Assembly (NCBI GenBank): GCA_014656175.1
Contig: BNBX01000001.1
Span: forward strand, 966,324-1,030,323
Source of the DNA: Streptomyces werraensis
GTDB lineage: Bacteria > Actinomycetota > Actinomycetes > Streptomycetales > Streptomycetaceae
Reading direction: 5' to 3'
DNA length: 64,000 nucleotides
This document shows positions 26,322 to 34,142 of the stretch, piece after piece. The stretch's first letter is position 1. Every line of letters begins with the position of its first letter. The position numbers were made by a program, and so were the translations under genes. The notes under the pieces are model-generated. The model saw only the letters and a list, made by a program, of their open reading frames with translations. It had not been told where the DNA came from and made no database searches.

Positions 26322-26905
26322 GTGAGCCACGAGGACGTGGACGCCGCAGTGGCGGCGATGCTGCGGGTCCTCGGACCGCCCACCGCCGACGCCTGGACGG
26401 TGCCGGCCGGGACGCTCGGGTGGACCTGTTGGCAGACGGCCGCCCATATCGGGCACGACCTTCCGGCCTACGCCGGGCAGCTCGCGGCGCGTGCGCGCCC
26501 CACCGACGCCTACCTCCTCCCCGTCGACCTGACCGTGCGTCCCTCCCGCTTCGCCGGCCGAGGTGCTCTCCAGTCCGTCACCGCCTGCGGCGGGCTGCTG
26601 AGCAGCGCGCCGGCCACCGCCGGCCCGGACGCGCGGGCCTGGCACCGGGGTCGTGCGATCCCACGGGCTTCGCCGCGATGGGCGTCGCCGAGACCCTCCC
26701 GCACACCTACGACATCACGCAGGGCCTGTCGGTGGACCGGCTGCCGCCCGCCGAACTGAGCGGGGCGGTACTCGACCGGCTCTTCCCGGCCGCTCCGCCC
26801 GGGGACCCGGCCCGGGTGCTGCTCCTGTGGTGCACCGGCCGCGGCGACCTCGACGGCCTTCCTCGCCGGACCTCGTGGGTGTGGGAGGCGGCGCTCCCGG
26901 ACTGA
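26322..26905 (+). pseudogene. Frameshifted mycothiol-dependent maleylpyruvate isomerase-like (DinB fold) gene
   Basis: The start GTG 26322 with AAGGAG upstream opens a helical DinB-fold protein (EDVDAAVAAMLRVLG, GWTCWQTAAHIGHDLPAYAG with the metal histidine). Near 26640-26655 the reading frame shifts: the continuation DPTGFAAMGVAETLPHTYDI through RTSWVWEAALPD is in another frame. One deleted base around the CGGGGTCG at 26647 explains it. The family usually has HxxxH-type metal binding and uses mycothiol or is a general thiol-dependent enzyme. A sequencing error is the alternative to true decay. Confidence 0.75.
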
Positions 26906-27006
26906 GCGGGGGCGGCCGGGCGACCGGACGTACGGCCGTGGATCCGGTGCGGAGTACGGGGTGCAAGGGCTGCGAAAACCCCGGGCGTCGCGCACCCGCC
27001 CGGCGT

Positions 27007-27012
27007 TACGCT
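27007..27012 (+). promoter_or_regulatory. -10 element of a leaderless transcript
   Basis: TACGCT six bases before an ATG at 27019, the spacing expected for a transcript that begins at the start codon. An AAAACCCC stretch lies just above the expected -35 position. Confidence 0.45.
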
Positions 27013-27018
27013 GGCGCC

Positions 27019-27054
27019 ATGGAGTGCTTCGCCGCCTTTCGCACGCGTCGCTGA
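27019..27054 (+). CDS. Possible 11-residue leader peptide before the GNAT gene
   Basis: ATG to TGA encodes MECFAAFRTRR. A -10 box (TACGCT) ends six bases before it, so it would be translated from a leaderless mRNA. A GC-rich stem follows directly after the stop (27055-27098), then the GNAT start 100 bases on. This arrangement is that of translational attenuation of a resistance gene, but it is inferred from layout only. Confidence 0.4.
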   Translation: MECFAAFRTRR

Positions 27055-27098
27055 GGGCCCCGCTCGCCGTCGCCGGGTCACGGCCGGGAGCGGGCCGA
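27055..27098 (+). promoter_or_regulatory. Stem-loop after the leader peptide
   Basis: GGCCCCGCTC pairs with GAGCGGGCC (one bulge) across a loop of about 20 bases, starting right after the leader stop codon. Candidate attenuator hairpin upstream of the GNAT gene. Confidence 0.4.
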
Positions 27099-27153
27099 CC
27101 GATGCCCCCTTCCCACCCGGGCGTCCAGCCCTCAGCCCGAAAGGCACACTCCC

Positions 27154-27642
27154 ATGCGCATCCGCGCGTACACCCCGCAGGACCTCGCGGCCCTGACCGA
27201 CCTGACCATCGAGACGTTCCGGCCGTTCTACGAGGACTCCTTCCGCCCTCTGGTGGGCGAGGCCGTCTTCGCCAACCAGCACGGCGACTGGCGCGACGAC
27301 TACCGTCGGGAGGTCCCCGGACTTCACGCGCCCGAACGGCACAGGTACGTCGCGGTCGCCGAGACCGGCGACGGCAGCGGCATCGCCGGCTACGTGGCGT
27401 GGAGCGTCGCCCCCGGACGCCGGAACGGCAGCATCAGTCACCTCGCCGTCTCCCCGCGGCACCGCCGCCACCACGTCGGCGCCGCCCTGTGCGAGCACGC
27501 CTTCGCGCAGATGCGGAGTCTCGGCGCCGAGGTCGTCGAGATCGGCACCGGCGGCGACCCCTTCCACGCACCCGCCCGCGCCCTCTACGAGCGCCTCGGG
27601 TGCACGGCGCTGCCGACCGCGGTCTACTACCGGCGGCTCTGA
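27154..27642 (+). CDS. GNAT family N-acetyltransferase
   Basis: 162 residues. The acetyl-CoA site is ISHLAVSPRHRRHHVGAALC (motif A), followed by EIGTGGDPFHAPARALYERL, which is the motif B helix, and a terminal YYRRL. The N-terminal part (TIETFRPFYEDSFRPLVGE) resembles small-molecule, aminoglycoside-type acetyltransferases, although the substrate is not known. ATG 27154 follows GAAAGG. A possible leader peptide with a hairpin lies upstream, which would suit a gene induced by ribosome-targeting drugs (inference). Confidence 0.85.
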   Translation: MRIRAYTPQDLAALTDLTIETFRPFYEDSFRPLVGEAVFANQHGDWRDDYRREVPGLHAPERHRYVAVAETGDGSGIAGYVAWSVAPGRRNGSISHLAVSPRHRRHHVGAALCEHAFAQMRSLGAEVVEIGTGGDPFHAPARALYERLGCTALPTAVYYRRL

Positions 27643-27945
27643 GCCGGGTCCCGGGTGGGCGCGGCTTCCGTGCCCGCCCCGGGCTGCGCCTGGCTCACTC
27701 GGCGCGGCCGGTGAACGCCACCGACGCGCCGAGGCCGATCTTGGCCAGGCCGCCGGTGCCGCCGCACGCGCCGTACCGCAGTGGTCGGACCGGGAGGTCC
27801 CCGCGGGAGGGCCGTGCGCGCCCGCGCCCGGCTGCTCGATCCGCGCTTCGACGCCGACCGGTACGACGCCGAAGTGGCCCGGGCGGAGGCGGGGCGGGCG
27901 CGGACACCAACGCCGCGAAGCAACGATGACGCCGGGGGCCGCCCG
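27643..27945. other. Intergenic stretch without a supported gene
   Basis: About 300 bases between the GNAT gene and the TetR gene. Parts read like protein tails in two frames (plus strand LLDPRFDADRYDAEVARAEA; minus strand GGLAKIGLGASVAFTGRAE) but neither has a believable start, so these may be remnants of lost genes. No clear repeat or RNA is seen. Confidence 0.5.
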
Positions 27946-28488
27946 TCAGCCCTCCGTGATCCTCGCCACCGCCTCCCGCGTCACCGACAGGTCCGGCGGG
28001 TCGTCGTCCAGGGCGCGGTGGAGGGTGAGGCCCTCGATCAGCGCGTCCAGCCGGCGGGCCGTGTCCGGCGGGAAGTGGGTTTCCAGCAGGGCGCGGCTGC
28101 GGCGCATCCACCGGACGCACAGCGCGCGGTACGGCTCCCTGCGTGCCGCCAGCGTGTACAGCTCCTGCACCAGGATCAGGTCGCGGCGCGGGCCTTCCGA
28201 GAGGGTGTGGATCAGGCCGGTGACCGCCTCGCGGGCCTCCTCAGGGGTCGCGGCGCCCGCGAGATGCCGTTCGAAGACGGCGGCCACGTGGTCGGCGTAC
28301 CCCGTGAACGCCTCCAGCAGCAGCTCGTCGATGCCGGTGAAGTGGTACGTCATCGAGCCGAGCGGCACCCTTGCGCGGGCGGCGATCTTGCGGTGGGAGA
28401 CGCCGGCGACTCCCTCCTCGGCGACCAGGTCGAGCGCCGCCGCGAGAATCCGTTCGCGGCGGCGGGGGTCGGTGTGTCCGGTGGCCAT
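27946..28488 (-). CDS. TetR family transcriptional regulator
   Basis: 180 residues. The N-terminal TetR DNA-binding domain is RERILAAALDLVAEEGVAGV followed by SHRKIAARARVPLGSMTYHF; the ligand-binding half is helical and ends at ARITEG. It starts at 28488, four bases after the stop of the sugar acetyltransferase on the same strand, so the two form an operon. A perfect 16-bp palindrome just upstream of that operon is the probable operator for autoregulation. Ligand unknown. Confidence 0.9.
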   Translation of the reverse strand: MATGHTDPRRRERILAAALDLVAEEGVAGVSHRKIAARARVPLGSMTYHFTGIDELLLEAFTGYADHVAAVFERHLAGAATPEEAREAVTGLIHTLSEGPRRDLILVQELYTLAARREPYRALCVRWMRRSRALLETHFPPDTARRLDALIEGLTLHRALDDDPPDLSVTREAVARITEG

Positions 28489-28492
28489 ACGC

Positions 28493-29074
28493 TCAGAGGG
28501 AGCGGACCGGGCGGGCCGGGTTGCCGACCGCCACGACGTTCGCCGGGATGTCCTTGGTGACCACCGCGCCCGCGCCGATGACCGAGTTGTCGCCGATGGT
28601 CACGCCGGGGCAGACGATCGCGCCGCCGCCGATCCACACGTTGTCCCCGATGGTGATGGGGCGCGCCGCCTCCAGCTTGTCGCGGCGCGGCTGCGGCTCC
28701 ACCGGGTGGGTGGGCGTGAGCAGTTGGACGTTCGGGCCGATCTGGCAGTCCTCGCCGATGGTGATGGCGGCGACGTCCAGCGCGGTGAGGTGGTAGTTGA
28801 CGAAGGTGCGGGCGCCGACGGTGATGTTGCTTCCGTAGTCGACGTGGAGCGGCGGGCGGATCTCGACGTCCTCGCCGACCGAGCCGAGGAGTTCGGCCAG
28901 GACCGCCTTCGCCTGGTCCCGCTCCTCCAGGTAGGTGGCCTGGTAGCGGGCGGCGAGCCGCATCGCGCGCTCCAGCCGGCGGCCGATCTCCGGGTCGTCG
29001 GCGATGTACGGGTCGCCCGCGAGCATCCGCTCCAGGTTCGTGCGCGGATCCCCCGCGAAGTAGTCCGTCGTCAT
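28493..29074 (-). CDS. Sugar O-acetyltransferase (maltose/galactoside type)
   Basis: 193 residues. N-terminal helical Mac domain (MLAGDPYIADDPEIGRRLER) followed by left-handed beta-helix hexapeptide repeats: VDYGSNITVGARTFVNYHLT, ITIGEDCQIGPNVQLLTPTH (catalytic His in PTH) and ITIGDNVWIGGGAIVCPGVT. It transfers acetyl from acetyl-CoA to a sugar or related hydroxyl. The start at 29074 sits next to a 16-bp palindrome, so it is probably controlled by the TetR gene immediately downstream. Confidence 0.92.
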   Translation of the reverse strand: MTTDYFAGDPRTNLERMLAGDPYIADDPEIGRRLERAMRLAARYQATYLEERDQAKAVLAELLGSVGEDVEIRPPLHVDYGSNITVGARTFVNYHLTALDVAAITIGEDCQIGPNVQLLTPTHPVEPQPRRDKLEAARPITIGDNVWIGGGAIVCPGVTIGDNSVIGAGAVVTKDIPANVVAVGNPARPVRSL

Positions 29075-29090
29075 GCGTACGATCGTACGC
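29075..29090. promoter_or_regulatory. Perfect 16-bp palindrome, probable TetR operator
   Basis: GCGTACGA followed directly by TCGTACGC, touching the ATG of the acetyltransferase. A further GCGTACG half lies about 20 bases upstream. Binding there would block transcription or translation initiation of the acetyltransferase-tetR operon. Confidence 0.65.
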
Positions 29091-29203
29091 TTCAGGCTCG
29101 GCGCGAGCGTACGGGCGCACTCGCCCTCGCGCGGCGAGCGCCCCCGCGCCGTGTCGGGCACGGGGGCGCTCGCCGGTGAGGAAGGGGAGCTACGGCGTGG
29201 CCG

Positions 29204-29689
29204 TCACGCCGCCGGTGTCAGCTCCGCCCGGCCGAACAGGAGGGCGTAGCCGGACGGGAGCTGGTGCAGGATGCGCGTCACCAGCTCGTCGCCGACCAGC
29301 GGCGGCAGGACGCTGAGCACGGAGCTGACGTCCCAGCGGGCCGTCGCCGGGGTCGCGCCCTCGATACGGGCCGCCACCGAGTCGACGAACTCGGACGCCG
29401 TCAGCCGGCGCGTCGCCGGGATCTGCGAGGCGACGACCCGCGCGGCCTCCTCGGGCAGGGCGCGGGCCAGGTCGACGCGCTCGTCCCCGACGACGTGGCC
29501 GCCGAGGGCGGACAGGACGATGCGGGTGACGCTCTCCGCCTCCGACCGCGTCGGGTACTGCCCGGCCTCCCGCACGGCGTCGACGAGTTCACGCCAGGCG
29601 GGGTCCTGTGCCGGGCGCGGCGCGGGCGCCGGGGTGATGGTGCCTCCCGGCTGCGGGATCGCGGGCTTCTGCGGCGTCAGCGTGGTCAT
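29204..29689 (-). CDS. DUF2267 domain protein
   Basis: 161 residues. After a Pro/Ala-rich lead, the DUF2267 helical fold: WRELVDAVREAGQYPTRSEA, VTRIVLSALGGHVVGDERVD, then the second half-repeat TASEFVDSVAARIEG and VSSVLSVLPPLVGDELV. DUF2267 proteins are often in stress gene clusters; here the gene follows an Hsp20 gene with a terminator between. Biochemical role unknown. Confidence 0.88.
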   Translation of the reverse strand: MTTLTPQKPAIPQPGGTITPAPAPRPAQDPAWRELVDAVREAGQYPTRSEAESVTRIVLSALGGHVVGDERVDLARALPEEAARVVASQIPATRRLTASEFVDSVAARIEGATPATARWDVSSVLSVLPPLVGDELVTRILHQLPSGYALLFGRAELTPAA

Positions 29690-29771
29690 CCGAAGCTCCT
29701 CTCCTGCTGCGGTATTCGGTTCTCAAGGGGGTCCGGTGTCGTGTCCCCCACCGGGGGTGTACGGCGCGTGG

Positions 29772-29806
29772 ACGCGTCCCGCGGGAGGGGGATCCGCGGG
29801 ACGCGT
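29772..29806 (-). terminator. Terminator after hsp20
   Basis: Perfect 13-bp stem (ACGCGTCCCGCGG and its complement, nine-base loop) between the hsp20 stop and the DUF2267 start. Confidence 0.7.
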
Positions 29807-29824
29807 GGAAGGGGCGCGCGGGTG

Positions 29825-30247
29825 TCAGCCGACGATCTGCTTGCGGCTGTCGCCGCCCGTGATCTGGATGCGGCGCGGCTTGGCCGCCTCGGCCACCGGG
29901 ATGCGCAGGGTCAGGACACCCGCGTCGTACTTCGCGTCGATGCGCTCGGTGTCCAGGGTGTCGCCGAGGAACAGCTGCCGGCTGAAGTGGCCGGTCGGAC
30001 GCTCGGAGACCACCACGTCCGCGTCCTCGGGGGCCGGCGAGCGGCGCTCGGCACGGACGTTCAGGACGTTGCGCTCGACGTCGAGCTCGATGGACTCCGG
30101 GTCGATGCCGGGGATGTCGAAGTGGACGATGAAGTCGTCCCCTGCCCGGTAGGCGTCCATCGGCATCGCCGAGGTGCGGGTGGCCGGGCCGAAGGCCTGC
30201 CGCGTGAGTCGGTCGAACTCGGCGAACGGGTCGGTACGCATGAGCAT
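29825..30247 (-). CDS. Hsp20/alpha-crystallin small heat-shock protein
   Basis: 140-residue ATP-independent holdase. The alpha-crystallin domain runs from MDAYRAGDDFIVHFDIPGID through NVLNVRAERR to the conserved GVLTLRIPVAE. The short N-terminal arm (DPFAEFDRLTRQAFG) and IRI-like tail (RIQITGG) allow oligomer formation. The start could be ATG 30247 or the GTG just before; GAGGAG upstream fits both. A strong consensus-like promoter lies 55-85 bases upstream. Confidence 0.93.
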   Translation of the reverse strand: MLMRTDPFAEFDRLTRQAFGPATRTSAMPMDAYRAGDDFIVHFDIPGIDPESIELDVERNVLNVRAERRSPAPEDADVVVSERPTGHFSRQLFLGDTLDTERIDAKYDAGVLTLRIPVAEAAKPRRIQITGGDSRKQIVG

Positions 30248-30303
30248 CACAGTCCACTCCTCTCCGTGAAGCCGCTTGTGCGATGCCCTACGGATCACTT
30301 CCT

Positions 30304-30333
30304 TATATAACCCACCCGCTGGAAAGTTGACAA
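30304..30333 (-). promoter_or_regulatory. Consensus-like promoter of hsp20
   Basis: Minus strand TTGTCA, 18 bases, TATATA (or TTATAT at 17), unusually close to the vegetative consensus for this genome. No HspR-type inverted repeat is seen, so the regulator is unknown. Confidence 0.6.
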
Positions 30334-30461
30334 CCCCCGACTCAGTTTTGCGCGGGCGTTCGCTCCGGGGCTGGTGGGAGGGGGCGGCGCCGGGCGCGTT
30401 AGCCTCGGAGATCCGAGGTTTCCGCGCCCCGCGCGGGGCGCAGTGGCAGGAGGCAGCAGGC

Positions 30462-30764
30462 ATGGCGAAGGTTCCCAGTTCGGTCGTGGCCGCGAGCGGG
30501 CTCGTCGGCGGGTACGGCGTGGCCCGCTGGACCCGTAAGCGGCAGCTCGGCGGGGTCGTGCTCGCCGCCGCCGGGGTCGCCGCCGCCCAGCAGTGGCGCG
30601 AGCGGGCCGGCGGCACGGCGGCCGGTGTGCTGTCGGCGGCGTACGTGGCCGCCTTCGCCGGGTCGCACCCGCTGGCGAAGAAGGTCGGCGCCTGGCCGGC
30701 CGTGTTCTCGGTGGCCGGCGCGGTCGCCCTCGCGTCGTGGGCGGTGGCCGACCGGCGAGGCTGA
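30462..30764 (+). CDS. Small hydrophobic membrane protein
   Basis: 100 residues with about three hydrophobic segments (VVAASGLVGGYGVARW, LGGVVLAAAGVAAAQQW, WPAVFSVAGAVALASWAVA). ATG 30462 has AGGAGG at ideal distance. No family recognised. It lies between the divergent hsp20 gene and a convergent MFS gene; nothing indicates its job. Confidence 0.7.
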   Translation: MAKVPSSVVAASGLVGGYGVARWTRKRQLGGVVLAAAGVAAAQQWRERAGGTAAGVLSAAYVAAFAGSHPLAKKVGAWPAVFSVAGAVALASWAVADRRG

Positions 30765-30814
30765 GCCTCCGCCGGCCGCACCCCCGTCGAAGGCGGCCGT
30801 CAGGAGCCCGTCCC

Positions 30815-32293
30815 TCAGGGACGGGCCACCGCCTGCTGCGGTTCGGCCGCCGACAGCGGCGCCGCGATGTCCTCCAGCGACCGCCGCTCCGCGTTCACCG
30901 CGAGCAGCGCCGCGACGACACCCGCCGCGACCATCAGCCCCGCGCCGATCTGGAACGCGAGCACCGTGTCGCCGACCTTGCCGGTGCCGGTCAGCTCGGC
31001 GAACAGCAGCGGGCCGCTGATACCGCCGGCGGCGGTGCCGATCGCGTAGAAGAAGGCGATGGACATGGCCCGGGTCTCCATCGGGAAGATCTCGGAGACC
31101 GTGAGGTAGGCGCTGGACGCGCCGGCGGAGGCGAAGAACAGCACCACGCACCAGCACGCCGTCATCGTCGCCGCGGTGAGCGAGCCGCGGTCGAACAGCC
31201 ACGCCGTGCCGAACAGCAGCGCGCCGGACAGCACGTAGGTGCCGGAGATCATGATGCGGCGGCCGACCGTGTCGAACAGCTTGCCGAGCAGCAGCGGGCC
31301 GAGGAAGTTGCCGGCCGCGATGACCGCGAAGTAGTAGCCGGTGTTCCCGGACGGCACGTCGAAGAACTGCGTGAGGATCGCCCCGAAGCCGAACGTGATC
31401 GCGTTGTAGAGGAACGCCTGCCCGATGAACAGGGCGAAGCCGAGGGTGGAGCGCCTGCGGTAGCGGCCGAAGACCGTCCGGGCGATCTCGGTGAACGTGG
31501 TGCGGCTGCGCTGGTGGATCGTCATCTCGCCGTCGGCGGCCGGCAGTTCCTTGCCGCCGTCGGCCGTGACGCGTTCCTCGATGCCGGCGACGATCCGCTC
31601 GGCCTCCTCGTCGCGGCCGTGGATCAGCAGCCAGCGCGGGCTCTCCGGGACGTGCCGCCGTACGAGCAGGATGACCAGGGAGAGGACCGCGCCCAGGGCG
31701 AAGGTGAGGCGCCAGCCGACGTCCGCCGGGAAGATCGAGGTGTTCAGGGCGACGATCGACAGCAGCGCGCCGGCGACCGCGCCGAGCCAGTAGCTGCCGT
31801 TGATGAGCAGGTCCACGCGGCCCCGGTACTGCGCCGGGATCAGCTCGTCGATCGCGGAGTTGATGGCCGCGTACTCGCCGCCGATGCCGAAGCCGGTGAG
31901 GAAGCGGAAGAGGAAGAACCACCAGGTGTCGAAGGACAGGGCGGTCATCGCCGTCGCGCCCAGATAGACGGCCAGGGTGATCAGGAACAGCTTCTTGCGG
32001 CCGTAGATGTCGGTGAGCCGGCCCCAGAAGAGGGCGCCCAGGCAGGCGCCCGTGACGTAGAGGGCGGCGGAGATGCCGGTGACCTCGCCGGAGGTGATGG
32101 GCAGTCCGCTGCCGGGCTCCGACAGACGGGCCGCGATGTTCCCGACGACGGTGACTTCCATCCCGTCGAGGATCCATACGGTGCCGAGGCCGATGACGAC
32201 GGACCAGTGCCAGCGGGACCACGGCAGGCGGTCCAGGCGGGCGGGGATTCTGGTGGTGATGGTGCGTCCGGTCCCGGACTGCGCGGTGGCCAT
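30815..32293 (-). CDS. MFS transporter (sugar/metabolite:H+ symporter type)
   Basis: 492 residues, 12 transmembrane segments. Family motifs: WILDGMEVTVVGNIAARL in helix 1, GRLTDIYGRKKLFLIT after helix 2, GFGIGGEYAAINSAIDELIP in helix 4-5, and VPESPRWLLIHGRDEEAE after helix 6, the sugar-porter type PESPR motif. The cytoplasmic loop after it is long. ATG 32293 follows a GGAGGGAGC-like site. The substrate is unknown; aromatic acids or polyols are carried by relatives. Confidence 0.88.
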   Translation of the reverse strand: MATAQSGTGRTITTRIPARLDRLPWSRWHWSVVIGLGTVWILDGMEVTVVGNIAARLSEPGSGLPITSGEVTGISAALYVTGACLGALFWGRLTDIYGRKKLFLITLAVYLGATAMTALSFDTWWFFLFRFLTGFGIGGEYAAINSAIDELIPAQYRGRVDLLINGSYWLGAVAGALLSIVALNTSIFPADVGWRLTFALGAVLSLVILLVRRHVPESPRWLLIHGRDEEAERIVAGIEERVTADGGKELPAADGEMTIHQRSRTTFTEIARTVFGRYRRRSTLGFALFIGQAFLYNAITFGFGAILTQFFDVPSGNTGYYFAVIAAGNFLGPLLLGKLFDTVGRRIMISGTYVLSGALLFGTAWLFDRGSLTAATMTACWCVVLFFASAGASSAYLTVSEIFPMETRAMSIAFFYAIGTAAGGISGPLLFAELTGTGKVGDTVLAFQIGAGLMVAAGVVAALLAVNAERRSLEDIAAPLSAAEPQQAVARP

Positions 32294-32443
32294 GGGCTCC
32301 CTCCTCGACGAAGTGAACCTCGTGTGCCCCGCGCCGGCCGCTTTCACGCCCGGCCGGTCCGCGGCCGGTCCGCGGCCGGTACGGCCCCGGACGCCTCAGG
32401 GGCCGGACGTCCCAGGGGCCGGACCGCGCGACGCCTCTGCCCC

Positions 32444-33790
32444 CTACGCCCCCAGCGCCCGTGACACCGTGTAGATCAGCAGGCCCGCGAGCGAGCCGAC
32501 CACCGTGCCGTTGATGCGGATGAACTGCAGGTCGCGGCCGATGTTGGCCTCGATCTTCTTCGTCGTGTGCTCCGCGTCCCAGCTCGCCACCGTGTCCGTG
32601 ATCAGCGAGGTGATCTCCTTGCGGTAGGTGGTCACCACGTACACTGCGGCGCTCTCCAGCCAGCCGTCGACCTTGCCCTGGAGCTTCGGCTCGAGCGACA
32701 TGCGGGCGCCCAGCGACAGCAGCGACGCCCGCAGCCGCAGCCGCAGTTCGCTGCGCTCGTCCTCCGCCGCCGAGACGATCATGCCCCGTACGGCCGTCCA
32801 GGCGGACGCGATCAGGTCCTGCACCTCGCTGCGGCCCAGGATGTCGCCCTTGAGGCGCTCGACGCGCGCGCGGGTGTCGGTGTCGGACTGGAGGTCGGTC
32901 GCGAAGTCCGTGAGGAAGCGGTCCAGGGCCCCGCGCGCGGGGTGGCTCGGCATGTCCCGCATCTCGGTGACGAAGCGCAGCAGCTCCTTGTAGACGCGCT
33001 CGCCGACCTTGCGGTCCACGAACTTGGGCGTCCAGCCGGGGGCGCCGCCGTGCACCGCGTCCATCACGGCGTCGCTGTGCAGCACGAGCCAGTCGTGGGC
33101 GCGGGTGACGACGACGTCCACCGCGCGTTTGTGGGCGCCGTCGGCGACGATCCGCTCCAGCATCTTGCCCATGCCGGGCGCGACCTCCTGGGCGTTGGCC
33201 CGGCGCGTGATCGCCTCCCCGACGACCGCCTGCACGTCCGAGTCGCGCAGCACGGTCAGCGCGCCGCGCAGGGCCGCCGACGCCTCGGCGGTGACGCGGT
33301 CGGCATGCTCGGGGACGGAGAGCCAGGCGCCGAGTCTTGCGCCGATGCCGACGGCGCGGAGGCGTCGGCGCACGACGTCCTCCGAGAGGAAGTTCTCCCC
33401 GACGAAGTCGCCGAGGGCCGTGCCGAGCTGGTCCTTCTTGGTGGGGATGATCGCCGTGTGCGGGATGGGCAGGCCCAGCGGGTGCCGGAAGAGCGCGGTG
33501 ACGGCGAACCAGTCGGCCAGCGCGCCCACCATGCCCGCCTCCGCCGCCGCGGCCACGTACCCCGCCCAGGCGCCGGCGCCCTGGTGGGAGGCCCACTCGG
33601 CGAGGACGTACACGAGGGCGACGAACAGCAGCAGGCCGGTCGCCGTGAGCTTCATCCGGCGCACCCCGCGCTGCTTCTCCTCGTCCGCGGGGCTGAACGT
33701 CGTCATCGCGCGGTTCGTGGCGGCACCGGTGCGGGCATGCTGCCCGGCGGCGTCCCGGCCCTCGGTGTCTGCCGTATCAGTCCGTTCCAT
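32444..33790 (-). CDS. DUF445 family membrane protein
   Basis: About 448 residues. An N-terminal membrane segment (LTATGLLLFVALVYVLAEW) and a second (AAEAGMVGALADWFAVTALF) carry the DUF445 signature, followed by FRHPLGLPIPHTAIIPTKKD. The middle is helical and charged; the C-terminus has one more membrane helix (GTVVGSLAGLLIYTV). Function unknown; some relatives affect envelope integrity. The start at ATG 33790 has GGAG nearby; GTG 33799 is an alternative. Confidence 0.85.
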   Translation of the reverse strand: MERTDTADTEGRDAAGQHARTGAATNRAMTTFSPADEEKQRGVRRMKLTATGLLLFVALVYVLAEWASHQGAGAWAGYVAAAAEAGMVGALADWFAVTALFRHPLGLPIPHTAIIPTKKDQLGTALGDFVGENFLSEDVVRRRLRAVGIGARLGAWLSVPEHADRVTAEASAALRGALTVLRDSDVQAVVGEAITRRANAQEVAPGMGKMLERIVADGAHKRAVDVVVTRAHDWLVLHSDAVMDAVHGGAPGWTPKFVDRKVGERVYKELLRFVTEMRDMPSHPARGALDRFLTDFATDLQSDTDTRARVERLKGDILGRSEVQDLIASAWTAVRGMIVSAAEDERSELRLRLRASLLSLGARMSLEPKLQGKVDGWLESAAVYVVTTYRKEITSLITDTVASWDAEHTTKKIEANIGRDLQFIRINGTVVGSLAGLLIYTVSRALGA

Positions 33791-33838
33791 CCGCTCCACC
33801 CGTTCGGTGATCTCTCACACATTGTCCCTTCCTGACCG

Positions 33839-33860
33839 ACTCCTGGAACGGAACAGGAGT
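33839..33860. promoter_or_regulatory. Inverted repeat in the DUF445/SGNH divergent region
   Basis: ACTCCTG, eight bases, CAGGAGT: perfect 7-bp arms. The 350-base region between the two divergent genes otherwise shows no gene. Confidence 0.35.
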
Positions 33861-34142
33861 TCCCGGCGTCTGTCCGTGGGGGGATCGTCCAGGGACGTCA
33901 CCTAGAGGTACCCCGGGCCGGCCCGGACACCCCGGGCCACGCGGACCGACCACCCGAAGGCCCGCGCGGGGCCCGTCCCCGCGGCCGGTCCCAGGTCACG
34001 CCCGGTCTCGTCCCGGGCCCGTCCGGGTCCGCCCGGACGATCTTCGGCCGCGTCCCGCACCCGGCCTCCCCCGCCCTGACCCACCATGGTGCGACGGACG
34101 GAGCCCCGAGCGGCTCCCGCTTCCCGAGGAGAACAGAACAGC

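Noticed and set aside
32340-32400. GGCCGGTCCGC repeats between the MFS and DUF445 genes
   Set aside because: Only two to three short copies; too little to claim a functional repeat or terminator.
30399-33596. A 1065-codon open frame on the minus strand
   Set aside because: It runs through both the MFS transporter and DUF445 genes in another frame and is Arg/Gly/Ala-rich without domains; a high-GC shadow.
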